Shown: piece by piece, positions 12,658 to 20,743 of the stretch | Layout: each line of letters starts with the position of its first letter | Position numbering within the stretch: the first letter of the stretch is position 1 | Source: Bacillota bacterium | GTDB taxonomy: Bacteria; Bacillota; Dehalobacteriia; UBA4068; UBA4997 | Assembly: GCA_017398165.1 (NCBI GenBank) | Contig: JAFQHB010000179.1 | Coordinates: 1 to 23,628, forward strand | Reading direction: 5' to 3' | Length of the DNA: 23,628 nucleotides | Notes under the pieces: generated by a model | Databases searched by the model: none | What the model saw: the letters and a program-made list of their open reading frames with translations, nothing else | What the model was told of the DNA's origin: nothing | Translations under genes and position numbers: made by a program

Positions 12658-12678
12658 ATATATCAGGAGGAGATATAT
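12658..12678 (+). promoter_or_regulatory. Hairpin carrying the thiY ribosome binding site in its loop
   Basis: ATATATC (12658-12664) and GATATAT (12672-12678) form a 7-base stem. Its loop is AGGAGGA, the full ribosome binding site of the receptor gene starting at 12680. A loop-exposed site could raise translation of the receptor, or the stem may simply be weak because it is mostly A-T. Confidence 0.5.
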
Positions 12679-12679
12679 T

Positions 12680-13696
12680 ATGAAGAAACTGACCCGCTGC
12701 GCCGCAGCCGCGCTGGCGCTCACCCTCACTCTGGGGCTGACAGCCTGCGGCGATACCACCGCGCCGAATACCGACGACAATACCGAGAAAATCACTTTCG
12801 TACTGGATTGGACTCCCAACACCAACCATACCGGCCTCTATGTAGCTATGGCCAACGGCTACTTCGCCGATGCCGGGCTGGAGGTAGAGGTAGTACAGCC
12901 GCCGGAGGACGGCGCCGAGGTGCTGGTAGGCTCCGGCAAGGCACAATTCGGCGTGTCCTTCCAGGATTCGCTGGCTCCGGCACTGGCCGGTGATGATCCG
13001 CTGCCGGTCACTGCGGTAGCTGCCGTCATCCAGCACAATACCTCCGGCATCATCTCCCGCCAGGGCGAGGGTATGGCTACCCCCCGCGGTCTGGAAGACC
13101 ACAAATACGCCACCTGGGATATGGCTGTCGAGCAGGCCACTATCAGCCAGGTGATGGCTGCCGATGGCGGCGATTTCTCCAAGGTAGAGCTGATACCCTC
13201 CACCGTCACCGATGAGGTTTCCGCACTCTCCAGCCAGTCGGTCGATGCTATCTGGGTATTCTACGCCTGGGCCGGTATCGCCTGCGAGACTGCCGGTCTG
13301 CCTACCGATTACTTCGCATTCGCCGATATCGACCCCGTATTTGATTTCTACACCCCGGTCATCATCGCCGGTAATGATTTCCTGCAGCAGCAGCCCGAGA
13401 CAGCCAAAGCCTTTATCTCTGCCCTCAGCCGTGGCTACGAATACGCTATCGAAAACCCGCACGAGGCCGCCGATATCCTGATGGAGGCCGCACCCGAGCT
13501 GCAAAGCAATGCTGCGCTGGTCTACGCCAGCCAGGATTATCTGGCCGACCGTTATGCCGCCGATGTCGACCGCTGGGGCGAATTTGATGCCGATCGCTGG
13601 GCTGCCTACTACGAATGGCTCAACGATAACGACCTGACCGACGGCGAGCTGGCTATCGACGCCGGCTTCACCAACGATTACCTGCCCGAGGCCTGA
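12680..13696 (+). CDS. thiY: ABC transporter substrate-binding lipoprotein, ThiY/NMT1 type
   Basis: 338 residues. A lipoprotein signal with lipobox LTAC places the lipidated Cys at position 23. The NMT1/THI5-like fold starts with FVLDWTPNTNHTGLYVA, the signature of thiamine-precursor receptors, followed by GYFADAGLEVEV and GSGKAQFGVSFQDS. The receptor faces outwards and delivers ligand to the ThiX permease. The homologous system of Bacillus halodurans carries formylaminopyrimidine. No tenA gene follows here, so I cannot say which precursor is carried. It ends in TGA one base before the start of the ATPase gene. A 73-base gap separates it from the permease gene. Confidence 0.9.
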   Translation: MKKLTRCAAAALALTLTLGLTACGDTTAPNTDDNTEKITFVLDWTPNTNHTGLYVAMANGYFADAGLEVEVVQPPEDGAEVLVGSGKAQFGVSFQDSLAPALAGDDPLPVTAVAAVIQHNTSGIISRQGEGMATPRGLEDHKYATWDMAVEQATISQVMAADGGDFSKVELIPSTVTDEVSALSSQSVDAIWVFYAWAGIACETAGLPTDYFAFADIDPVFDFYTPVIIAGNDFLQQQPETAKAFISALSRGYEYAIENPHEAADILMEAAPELQSNAALVYASQDYLADRYAADVDRWGEFDADRWAAYYEWLNDNDLTDGELAIDAGFTNDYLPEA

Positions 13697-13697
13697 T

Positions 13698-14441
13698 ATG
13701 ACAACACCCACCAAGCTGGAGGTGTGCCACGTCAGCAAGAGCTTTGACGGCCGCCCAATACTGCAGGATATCTCCATCACCCTGCACGAGGGCGAGCTGG
13801 TCTGCCTGCTGGGCATCAGCGGCAGCGGCAAAAGCACTCTCTTTAATATAATATCCGGCCTGATGCAGCCGGATAGCGGCCGGATACTGCTGGATGGCCG
13901 GGATGTCACCGGCCGGCCCGGCCACGTCAGCTATATGCTGCAAAAAGATCTGCTGCTGCCCTACCGCACGATACAGGATAACGTCGCCCTGCCCCTGCTG
14001 CTGCGCGGCGAGGATAAAAAAACCGCCCGTGCCCACGCCTCGGCTATGTTTGATGAATTCGGCCTGCCAGGCACCGAGCAGCAATATCCCGCCCAGCTAT
14101 CCGGCGGTATGCGCCAGCGGGCAGCCCTGCTGCGTACCTATCTCTTCTCGCAGGATGTAGCCCTGCTGGATGAGCCTTTTTCCGCCCTCGACACACTGAC
14201 GAAAAGCTCAATCCACCGCTGGTATCTCGACGTTATGGAGCACATCCGGCTCTCTACCTTTTTCATCACGCACGATATCGATGAGGCCATCCTGCTCTCC
14301 GACCGTATTTACCTGCTCACCGGCAGCCCCGGGCGCATCACCGATGAGATAATCATCCGTCATCCCCGCCCGCGCAGCACCGATTTCAGCCTGACGGCAG
14401 ACTTTCTGACCTACAAAAAGCAAATCCTGGCGCGCTTATGA
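13698..14441 (+). CDS. thiZ: ABC transporter ATP-binding protein, ThiZ type
   Basis: 247 residues. Walker A GISGSGKST at 39-47, Q-loop at Gln82, signature LSGGM at 134-138, Walker B VALLDEP at 154-160 with catalytic Glu159, and switch His192 (FITHDIDEAILL). These complete one nucleotide-binding domain of the nitrate/sulfonate/thiamine-precursor class. It powers the ThiX/ThiY importer and is the last gene of the TPP-riboswitch operon. The start codon follows the previous stop by one base and uses GGAGG-free translation coupling. Confidence 0.92.
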   Translation: MTTPTKLEVCHVSKSFDGRPILQDISITLHEGELVCLLGISGSGKSTLFNIISGLMQPDSGRILLDGRDVTGRPGHVSYMLQKDLLLPYRTIQDNVALPLLLRGEDKKTARAHASAMFDEFGLPGTEQQYPAQLSGGMRQRAALLRTYLFSQDVALLDEPFSALDTLTKSSIHRWYLDVMEHIRLSTFFITHDIDEAILLSDRIYLLTGSPGRITDEIIIRHPRPRSTDFSLTADFLTYKKQILARL

Positions 14442-14460
14442 TGCCGCCAAATCAAACCGA

Positions 14461-14505
14461 AAAAGCACCGACTGCGGCTCGCAATACCGCTGTCGGTGCT
14501 TTTTT
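14461..14505 (+). terminator. Intrinsic terminator of the thiamine-uptake operon
   Basis: AAAGCACCGAC (14462-14472) and GCGG (14474-14477) pair with CCGC and GTCGGTGCTTT, followed by a T-run ending at 14505. A strong stem with one T-T mismatch. Confidence 0.9.
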
Positions 14506-14665
14506 ACCGCCACACAGCCCCGGTATGCTCTCCCGATCAGACAGACCGGCACAGCACCGATACCAGCCCACAGTACGTAGCAGCGTGAAAAAGCAAGCAT
14601 AGTATTACCCCCAAAAAAAACCTGACGGCTTTATACGAAACCTCATAATAAACATTCAATAAACC

Positions 14666-14694
14666 TTGCAGTTCACAGTTCGTTAATATATAAT
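14666..14694 (+). promoter_or_regulatory. Promoter of purL
   Basis: TTGCAG (14666-14671), a 17-base spacer and a perfect TATAAT (14689-14694). The spacer contains GTTCG (14678-14682), whose complement ATTAACGAACTGTG resembles one half of a Bacillus PurBox (core CGAAC). A second half-site is not obvious. Confidence 0.7.
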
Positions 14695-14700
14695 ATATAT

Positions 14701-14885
14701 TGACATTGTGTGTGCATTAACGCACGATACCTGTAATTATCCGCAAGTATCGGCACGTATCTGTACATAGCACAATGCTGATATTTATGATGCCCGAGTC
14801 TGATGCCCGAATCGACGATCTGATGATCTCAGCCGTGTGTGCATCACCCTTGTTCATAATTATAATAGCGAAGGAGAATGCCTAT
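14701..14885 (+). other. purL leader, no recognised riboswitch
   Basis: About 185 bases between promoter and start codon. It contains a GTGC-ATTAAC-GCAC hairpin (14713 onward), TATCGGCA/TGCTGATA pairing across 14748-14783, and TGATGCCCGA twice (about 14788-14811). The guanine and PRPP aptamer consensus segments are absent, and there is no terminator in front of the gene. A reading frame extending purL upstream to 14775 lacks a ribosome site. Confidence 0.4.
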
Positions 14886-17800
14886 ATGAATAATCAGGTT
14901 TATCGCATTTACGTCGAGAAAAAACCGGAATTCGCGCCCACCCGCCCGGTGATCGAGAATATCCGCACCCACCTGCAGATCACCGCACTGCAAAACGTCC
15001 GCATCATTGAGCGCTATGACGTGCAGGGTCTGGATGCCGAAGATCTGGCAGCCGCATCGGCTACCATCTTTGCCGAGCCGCCGGTGGATAATATCTACGA
15101 TACCCTGCCGGATGTACCCGGGGCACGTATTTTCGCCACCGAATTCCTGCCCGGCCAGTATGATCAGCGTGCTGATTCCTGCAGCCAGTCCATCCAGCTG
15201 CTGACACAAAAAGAACGCCCGCTGGTGCGCTATGCCCGTGTCTATATTCTGGAAGGCGACCTGACCGATGAGGACGTAGCCCTTATCAAGGCCAGCTATA
15301 TCAACCCGGTAGAATCGCGCGAGGCATCGCTGGAGCCGGTGGCAACACTGACCGAGGAATACCCCGAGCCGGCCGACGTTGCCATTTTGGATGGTTTCCG
15401 CAATCTGGATGACGCCGCGCTGGAAGAATTGCGCCGTGACCTCGGTCTGGCGATGGATTTTGATGATATCGCTTTCTGCCGCAGCTACTTTACCGAGGAA
15501 GGCAAAGACCCCTCCATCACCGAGATCCGCCTGATCGATACCTACTGGTCCGATCATTGCCGCCATACCACCTTCCTCACCACCATCTGTGATCCCGAGA
15601 TCGAAGCCGACTATATGCAGAAGTCCTACGATAAATACCTGCACATCAAGGCCGAGCTGGGCAGACAGGCCAAGCCCATCTGCCTGATGGATATCGGCAC
15701 CATCGCCGCCCGCCATCTGAAGGCCGCCGGCATTCTGCAGGATCTGGATGAATCCGAAGAGATCAATGCCTGCTCCGTCCGCGTCAAAGTGGAAGTCGAC
15801 GGCGCAGAAGAAGACTGGCTGCTGATGTTCAAAAACGAAACACACAACCACCCGACCGAGATCGAGCCTTTCGGCGGTGCTGCCACCTGTCTGGGCGGTG
15901 CTATCCGCGATCCGTTGTCCGGCCGTGTCTATGTATATCAGGCGATGCGCGTTACCGGCGCGGCCGATCCGCTGGTTCCGCTTTCCGAGACTTTGCCCGG
16001 CAAGCTGCCGCAGAAAAAGATCGTTACCACCGCCGCTGCCGGCTATTCCTCCTATGGCAACCAGATCGGTCTGGCTACCGGCCTGGTGAACGAAATTTAT
16101 CACCCCGGCTATATGGCCAAGCGTATGGAGATCGGCGCCGTCATCGGTGCTGCCCCGGCCGAAAACGTAGTGCGTGAACGCCCTGCCGCAGGAGACGTCA
16201 TCATCCTGCTGGGCGGCTCTACCGGCCGTGATGGCTGCGGCGGTGCCACCGGCTCCAGCAAGAGCCATACCGCCGAAAGTCTGCTTTCCTGCGGGGCCGA
16301 GGTACAAAAAGGCAACCCGCTGGAGGAGCGCAAGATCCAGCGTCTTTTCCGTGATCCCGCAGTCACCCGTATGATCAAGCGCTGTAATGATTTCGGCGCT
16401 GGCGGCGTCAGTGTAGCCATCGGCGAGCTGGCCGACGGTCTGATGATCGACCTTGATAAAGTACCGAAGAAATACGAAGGTCTGGACGGCACCGAGCTGG
16501 CGATCTCCGAATCGCAGGAGCGTATGGCGGTAGTAGTCGCCGCCGCTGATGAGGAGAAGTTCCTGGCCGCTGCTCTGGCCGAGAACCTGCAGGCCGTCAA
16601 GGTAGCCGATGTAGTGTCCGAGCCGCGTATGCGTATGACCTGGCGCGGCCGCCGTATCGTCGATCTCTCGCGCGATTTCCTCAATTCCAACGGCGCACCC
16701 AAGCACACCGAGGCTCTGGCCAAGGCTCCTGATCTGAATACCCTGCCGCTGGCCTACCCGGCCAAGGGCAAGACCCGCCGCGAGCAGTTCCTGGGCTGTA
16801 TGGCCGATCTCAACGTATGCTCCCAGAAAGGTCTGGTGGAGCGATTCGACAGCACCATCGGCGCCGGTACCGTCACTATGCCCTACGGCGGCGCACGCCA
16901 GCTCACCCCTACCCCCTATATGGCAGCCAAGCTGCCGGTATTAAAAGGCGAGACTGACACCACATCGCTGATGGCATACGGCTTCGAGCCCTATCTCTCC
17001 GCCGCCAGCCCCTATCACGGTGCTATGTACGCCGTCGTTGATTCGGTAGCCAGGCTGGCTGCCGCCGGCCTCGATTACAAACGCCTGTGGCTGACCTTCC
17101 AGGAGTACTTCCCCAAGCTGGGTCAGGATAAAGAGCGCTGGGGTCTGCCGCTGGCCGCTCTGCTGGGTGCGCTGGAGGCTCAGCTCGAGCTGGGTCTGGC
17201 AGCTATCGGCGGCAAAGACAGTATGTCCGGCTCTTTTGAGAATATTGATGTTCCTCCTACGCTGGTCAGCTTCGCAGTCGGCGTACGCCCCGCCAGCCGG
17301 ATCGTCACACCGGAATTCAAACACGCCGGTGATAAGGTCTGGCTGCTGAAGCCCGCCTATACCGCTGAAAAGACACCTGATTTTGCCTCGCTGCGCGCTG
17401 TTTTCGATGCCGTATACGCACTGGCTGATTCCGGCAGTCTGCACGCTGCCCAGGCACTGGGCTACGGCGGTATTGCCGAGGCCGTTACCAAGATGTGCTT
17501 TGGCAACAACGTAGGCTTTGCTTTCAATTCCGCCTTCACCGCCGCCGAGGATATCTTTGCCCAGAATCACGGCGCTATCCTGCTGGAGCTGCCCGCTGAT
17601 ACCGAGGCACCGGCAGGTGCTGTCCAGGTCGGCGTCATTACCGAAGCCACCGATATCACCATCAACGGCGAGACTATCCCGCTGGCCGATCTGCTGGCCG
17701 CATGGCAGGGCACGCTGGAGTCGGTATTCCCCACCGCTGCCCCCGCCGCCGGCACTGCCGAGGCATTCAGCTATACCGAGCGCGCCACGCATCGCCCGCA

Positions 17801-18614
17801 GATCACCGTGGCACATCCGCGCGTGCTGCTGCCGCTCTTCCCCGGCACCAACTGCGAATACGATACTGCCCGTCAGTTTGAGCGATACGGCGCCATCACC
17901 GAGACCTGCGTAATCGGCAACCTGACACAATCTATGGTAGAAGACTCGGTAGATCGTCTGGAGGCCGCTATCCGCCGCAGCCAGATCGTAATGCTGCCGG
18001 GCGGCTTCTCCGGCGGCGACGAGCCGGACGGCAGCGGTAAATTCATCGCCGCTTTCTTCCGCAATCCCCGTCTGAAAGAAGCCATTATGGAGCTGCTGCA
18101 AAAACGCGACGGCCTGATGCTGGGCATCTGCAACGGCTTCCAGGCACTCATCAAGCTGGGTCTGCTGCCCTATGGCGAGATCTGCGATATGAAGCCCGAC
18201 AGCCCGACTCTTACCTTTAATAACATCGGCCGCCACCAGAGTATGCTGGTGCAGACCCGCATCGCCAGCGTCAAATCCCCCTGGCTGGCCTATACCAACG
18301 TAGGCGATCTGCATACTATCGCGGTATCCCACGGCGAAGGCAAATTCGTCGCAGGTGCGGCCGACCTGCAGAAGCTGCGTGAGAACGGCCAGATCTGTAT
18401 GCAGTATGTCGATCTGGCAGGCAACCCGACTATGCAGACACCCGCCAACCCCAACGGCTCGGTACAGGCTATCGAGGGTATCTGCAGCCCGGATGGCCGC
18501 ATCCTCGGCAAGATGGGTCACAGCGAACGTGCCGGCAGCAATATCTTCAAAAACGTCCCCGGCAACAAGGAACAGTACATCTTCAAAGCCGGTGTTGATT
18601 ACTTCGCCCGGTAA
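14886..18614 (+). CDS. purL: Phosphoribosylformylglycinamidine synthase, single-chain clostridial type
   Basis: 1242 residues from ATG at 14886, with AAGGAG 9 bases upstream. It converts FGAR, glutamine and ATP to FGAM in purine synthesis. The order is: a PurS-like N-terminus (NNQVYRIYVEKKPEF), a linker, two AIRS-type synthase halves (YWSDHCRHTTFL, FKNETHNHPTEIEPFGGAATCLGG, GGKDSMSGSFE), and a C-terminal class I glutamine amidotransferase. The amidotransferase contains PGTNCEYDTARQFE, GGFSGGDEPDGSGKF and the nucleophile Cys1082 in LGICNGFQALIKLGLLP. Length and start match the clade of large Bacillota enzymes (about 1240-1260 residues) and not the separate PurS/PurL/PurQ set. It stands alone, with its own promoter and terminator, away from any other pur gene in this window. 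Confidence 0.97.
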   Translation: MNNQVYRIYVEKKPEFAPTRPVIENIRTHLQITALQNVRIIERYDVQGLDAEDLAAASATIFAEPPVDNIYDTLPDVPGARIFATEFLPGQYDQRADSCSQSIQLLTQKERPLVRYARVYILEGDLTDEDVALIKASYINPVESREASLEPVATLTEEYPEPADVAILDGFRNLDDAALEELRRDLGLAMDFDDIAFCRSYFTEEGKDPSITEIRLIDTYWSDHCRHTTFLTTICDPEIEADYMQKSYDKYLHIKAELGRQAKPICLMDIGTIAARHLKAAGILQDLDESEEINACSVRVKVEVDGAEEDWLLMFKNETHNHPTEIEPFGGAATCLGGAIRDPLSGRVYVYQAMRVTGAADPLVPLSETLPGKLPQKKIVTTAAAGYSSYGNQIGLATGLVNEIYHPGYMAKRMEIGAVIGAAPAENVVRERPAAGDVIILLGGSTGRDGCGGATGSSKSHTAESLLSCGAEVQKGNPLEERKIQRLFRDPAVTRMIKRCNDFGAGGVSVAIGELADGLMIDLDKVPKKYEGLDGTELAISESQERMAVVVAAADEEKFLAAALAENLQAVKVADVVSEPRMRMTWRGRRIVDLSRDFLNSNGAPKHTEALAKAPDLNTLPLAYPAKGKTRREQFLGCMADLNVCSQKGLVERFDSTIGAGTVTMPYGGARQLTPTPYMAAKLPVLKGETDTTSLMAYGFEPYLSAASPYHGAMYAVVDSVARLAAAGLDYKRLWLTFQEYFPKLGQDKERWGLPLAALLGALEAQLELGLAAIGGKDSMSGSFENIDVPPTLVSFAVGVRPASRIVTPEFKHAGDKVWLLKPAYTAEKTPDFASLRAVFDAVYALADSGSLHAAQALGYGGIAEAVTKMCFGNNVGFAFNSAFTAAEDIFAQNHGAILLELPADTEAPAGAVQVGVITEATDITINGETIPLADLLAAWQGTLESVFPTAAPAAGTAEAFSYTERATHRPQITVAHPRVLLPLFPGTNCEYDTARQFERYGAITETCVIGNLTQSMVEDSVDRLEAAIRRSQIVMLPGGFSGGDEPDGSGKFIAAFFRNPRLKEAIMELLQKRDGLMLGICNGFQALIKLGLLPYGEICDMKPDSPTLTFNNIGRHQSMLVQTRIASVKSPWLAYTNVGDLHTIAVSHGEGKFVAGAADLQKLRENGQICMQYVDLAGNPTMQTPANPNGSVQAIEGICSPDGRILGKMGHSERAGSNIFKNVPGNKEQYIFKAGVDYFAR

Positions 18615-18697
18615 TCAAAATGCTGATATTTGGCGGTATTCCTCGGGCAGTATATCGCACAATATACGGCGTAACACAATTCATTAAAACTAAAACA

Positions 18698-18746
18698 GGC
18701 AGCTGCCGCACCACCAGATTATCGGTGCGGCAGCCGCCCTTTTTTA
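18698..18746 (+). terminator. Intrinsic terminator of purL
   Basis: CTGCCGCACC (18703-18712) pairs perfectly with GGTGCGGCAG (18724-18733), extended by GGC/GCC, followed by TTTTTT ending at 18746. Confidence 0.9.
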
Positions 18747-18758
18747 TTTCAGTGCATC

Positions 18759-18793
18759 AAAAAGCAGAGCCGACACGATGGCCGACCCTGCTT
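18759..18793 (-). terminator. Intrinsic terminator of the rubrerythrin gene
   Basis: On the minus strand AAGCAGGGTCGGC (18793-18781) pairs with GTCGGCTCTGCTT (18774-18762) over 13 pairs with three G-U, followed by T. It lies 25 bases after the stop codon and back to back with the purL terminator. Confidence 0.85.
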
Positions 18794-18817
18794 GATGTTT
18801 GGAGTAAAAATTTCAGA

Positions 18818-19360
18818 TTAGTAGTTTTCTGCGCGGATCTCGAAGTAAGCCTGGGGATGTTTGCAGACGGGGCACAGCTGGGGTGCCTTGGGGCCACGAT
18901 GGATATGGCCGCAGTTCAGGCAGATCCATACAGTCTCGCCCTCACGTGCGAAAGCAATACCCTGCTCGATATTGGCCAGCAGCTTGCGGTATCTTTCCTC
19001 GTGCTCTTTCTCAATCTTGCCAACAGCGGTGAAAAGTGCTGCAACCTGGTGCAGACCTTCCTCGCGGGCAGTCTTGGCGAATTCATCGTACATCTCAGTC
19101 CACTCGTAATTCTCGCCGTCAGCAGCGTCACGCAGGTTGGTCATAGTATCCGGCACAGCATCGTTGTGCAGCAGCTTAAACCAGATCTTGGCGTGCTCCT
19201 TCTCGTTGGCAGCAGTCTCCTCAAAGATATTAGCGATCTGTACGTAGCCCTCTTTCTTTGCCTGTGCAGCATAATAGCGATACTTGGTATGAGCCTGAGA
19301 CTCACCGGCAAACGCAGTCTGCAAATTTTTCTCTGTCTGAGTACCTTTCAGTTCAACCAT
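18818..19360 (-). CDS. rbr: Rubrerythrin
   Basis: 180 residues. The ferritin-like four-helix domain shows the di-iron ligands Glu20 (FAGESQAHTKY), Glu53 and His56 (ANEKEHA), Glu86 region (NYEWTEMY), and Glu117/His120 (KIEKEHEERY). A C-terminal rubredoxin-type domain has Cys147-x2-Cys150 and Cys163-x2-Cys166 for one iron. Rubrerythrin is a cytosolic peroxidase that removes hydrogen peroxide in anaerobes. GGAGGAGG lies 9 bases before the ATG. It has its own promoter and terminator. I see no PerR-type operator with confidence. Confidence 0.96.
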   Translation of the reverse strand: MVELKGTQTEKNLQTAFAGESQAHTKYRYYAAQAKKEGYVQIANIFEETAANEKEHAKIWFKLLHNDAVPDTMTNLRDAADGENYEWTEMYDEFAKTAREEGLHQVAALFTAVGKIEKEHEERYRKLLANIEQGIAFAREGETVWICLNCGHIHRGPKAPQLCPVCKHPQAYFEIRAENY

Positions 19361-19377
19361 TGTTTTTTGCCTCCTCC

Positions 19378-19395
19378 CGGCCGGATATTCGGCCG
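19378..19395 (-). promoter_or_regulatory. Hairpin next to the rubrerythrin ribosome site
   Basis: CGGCCG-AATATC-CGGCCG on the minus strand, a 6-base GC-only stem that touches the ribosome site GGAGGAGG. It could shape access to the site or stabilise the 5' end. Confidence 0.45.
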
Positions 19396-19453
19396 TATTG
19401 TGTTCTTAGCAGTTTATTTGCCGCCTGACTGTATTTCAGCAGATGGCCTTAAT

Positions 19454-19482
19454 ATTTTAACATATTGGCGTGCTCTTTTCAA
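19454..19482 (-). promoter_or_regulatory. Promoter of the rubrerythrin gene
   Basis: On the minus strand TTGAAA (19482-19477), a 17-base spacer and TAAAAT (19459-19454). It overlaps the region just after the HAD phosphatase stop codon. Confidence 0.65.
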
Positions 19483-19498
19483 CATCCCTGATGTTAAA

Positions 19499-20179
19499 TT
19501 ATTCCGTCACCGCCAAATTGCAAAAATCATCAATAAACGACAGGCTGCGCCCCATACCGGCCAGCGCACTGTAATCCATACCTTCCTTACGCATCACGAC
19601 CACGCCGAATCCGGCAGCCAGCGCCGTCGCCGCCGCCACGCGGGAATCCTCAAAAACCGCCACCCGCTCCGGCGGCAGGCCGAATTTCTCCGCCGCCTGC
19701 AGGTAAATATCCGGACAGTCCTTGCCCCTGCCGACCTCCGGCGTGGTGGTGATGAAATCAAAATATTCCCCCAAGCCGTGTGTCCGCAGCATTATCTCCA
19801 CCTGCGAACGGTCGGTCATTGTGGCAATACAGGTACGCTTGCCCGCTGTCCGCAGCGCCGCCAAAAACTCCCGCACACCACTCAGCAGCGGAATATCCTC
19901 GGCATAGTGTTTGTCCATACGGGTCAGCAATTCCTGATACGTATCCTCCGAATCTTCCTGCGGGCTGTATTGCTGCACAAAATATGTCGCGGCCTGCCGC
20001 AGGTGCATCATCCCGAGCTGCGCCGCCAGATCCCCCGGCACTGCCAATCCGCGCGATTCAAACCACTCCACCGGCAGTGCGATCCAATACTGCATCGAAT
20101 CCACCAGCGTACCATCCATATCAAATATCACAGCATCAGTCTGCCGCCAATCCAAATTCATTACGTTGCTTTCTTTCAC
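19499..20179 (-). CDS. HAD-superfamily phosphatase, beta-phosphoglucomutase/phosphatase-like
   Basis: 226 residues from GTG at 20179 (AAGGAG 6 bases upstream). An internal ATG at 20161 has a poorer site. The HAD motifs are complete: I DMDGTLVDS with nucleophile Asp20 and acid Asp22, II Thr120 (CIATMTD), III Lys153 (GRGKDCPDIYLQAAEKFG), and IV Glu177-Asp178 (VAVFEDS). A helical cap follows motif I, as in subclass I enzymes acting on sugar phosphates or phosphoglycolate. The substrate cannot be read from sequence alone. The gene is a stand-alone unit ahead of the rubrerythrin gene, with no evident terminator of its own, so some readthrough is possible. Confidence 0.9.
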   Translation of the reverse strand: MKESNVMNLDWRQTDAVIFDMDGTLVDSMQYWIALPVEWFESRGLAVPGDLAAQLGMMHLRQAATYFVQQYSPQEDSEDTYQELLTRMDKHYAEDIPLLSGVREFLAALRTAGKRTCIATMTDRSQVEIMLRTHGLGEYFDFITTTPEVGRGKDCPDIYLQAAEKFGLPPERVAVFEDSRVAAATALAAGFGVVVMRKEGMDYSALAGMGRSLSFIDDFCNLAVTE

Positions 20180-20237
20180 TTTATGCTCCTTGTGCCTTTG
20201 CTCTGTACTGCTTATTATTCCACAGTAGACTATTATA

Positions 20238-20267
20238 ATTATAGCACGGATGCCGCACGATTGCCAA
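20238..20267 (-). promoter_or_regulatory. Promoter of the HAD phosphatase gene
   Basis: On the minus strand TTGGCA (20267-20262), an 18-base spacer and TATAAT (20243-20238). A second TATAAT lies directly after it (20237-20232). Confidence 0.65.
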
Positions 20268-20367
20268 CTGATTTTACATACAGGATTTATAGCAAATACC
20301 CCGGTGCTATCTATGCAAAAATTCCCGCAGAGAATAGCAAATACCGCTAATATTACAATAATTTCGA

Positions 20368-20396
20368 TTGCATAATACCAATTTTTATTGTATAAT
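20368..20396 (+). promoter_or_regulatory. Promoter of the ACT / UPF0210 operon
   Basis: TTGCAT (20368-20373), a 17-base spacer and a perfect TATAAT (20391-20396), 46 bases before the ACT-domain gene. Confidence 0.75.
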
Positions 20397-20441
20397 AGAT
20401 AGATACTAAATCACCTAATAAAACCATCGGAGGTACCTACT

Positions 20442-20714
20442 ATGCGTGCAATCGTTACCGTCCTGGGCCAGGACAAACAGGGCATCATATATAATGTCAC
20501 CAAGATCGTGTCCGGCTACGGCGCCAACATTCTGGATATTTCCCAGACCATTATGAGCGACAACATCTTTGCTATGTTTATGCTGATCGACACCGAAAAA
20601 ATCACCGGCGAATACCGGCAGATGGCCGCAGACCTGCAAAAACACGGCGAAGAAAACGGCTATACCATCCACGTACAGCATGAAGACGTATTCAACGCCA
20701 TGCACCGCATCTAA
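20442..20714 (+). CDS. ACT domain-containing protein (UPF0237)
   Basis: 90 residues making a single ACT domain: RAIVTVLGQDKQGIIYNVTKIVSGYGANILDISQTIM, then a second half ending HVQHEDVFNAMHRI. ACT domains bind amino acids or other small ligands. This family (UPF0237, GcvR-like fold) consists of the free-standing domain. GGAGG lies 8 bases before ATG. It is followed after 29 bases by the UPF0210 gene, a pair that is widely conserved in Bacillota, so the two probably act together. The ligand is unknown. Confidence 0.92.
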   Translation: MRAIVTVLGQDKQGIIYNVTKIVSGYGANILDISQTIMSDNIFAMFMLIDTEKITGEYRQMAADLQKHGEENGYTIHVQHEDVFNAMHRI

Positions 20715-20743
20715 AAACACGCCTGATAAAGGAGATATGCAAT

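Noticed and set aside
14775..14885. 37-codon upstream extension of purL
   Set aside because: No ribosome site, and the family N-terminus begins at the ATG at 14886, which has AAGGAG in front.
14844..18521. Two long antisense frames (14844-16706 and 16941-18521) opposite purL
   Set aside because: Both are shadows of a high-GC third-position gene, with low-complexity Gly/Ala/Gln-rich products and no motifs.
14770..18634. 13-base direct repeat AATGCTGATATTT flanking purL (14774 and 18619)
   Set aside because: A match of this length is expected a few times by chance in a window of this size, and there is no mobile-element hallmark next to it.
18620..20350. 576-codon + strand frame over the rubrerythrin and HAD genes
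   Set aside because: It starts inside the purL 3' region, passes through two terminators, and is antisense to two well-identified genes.
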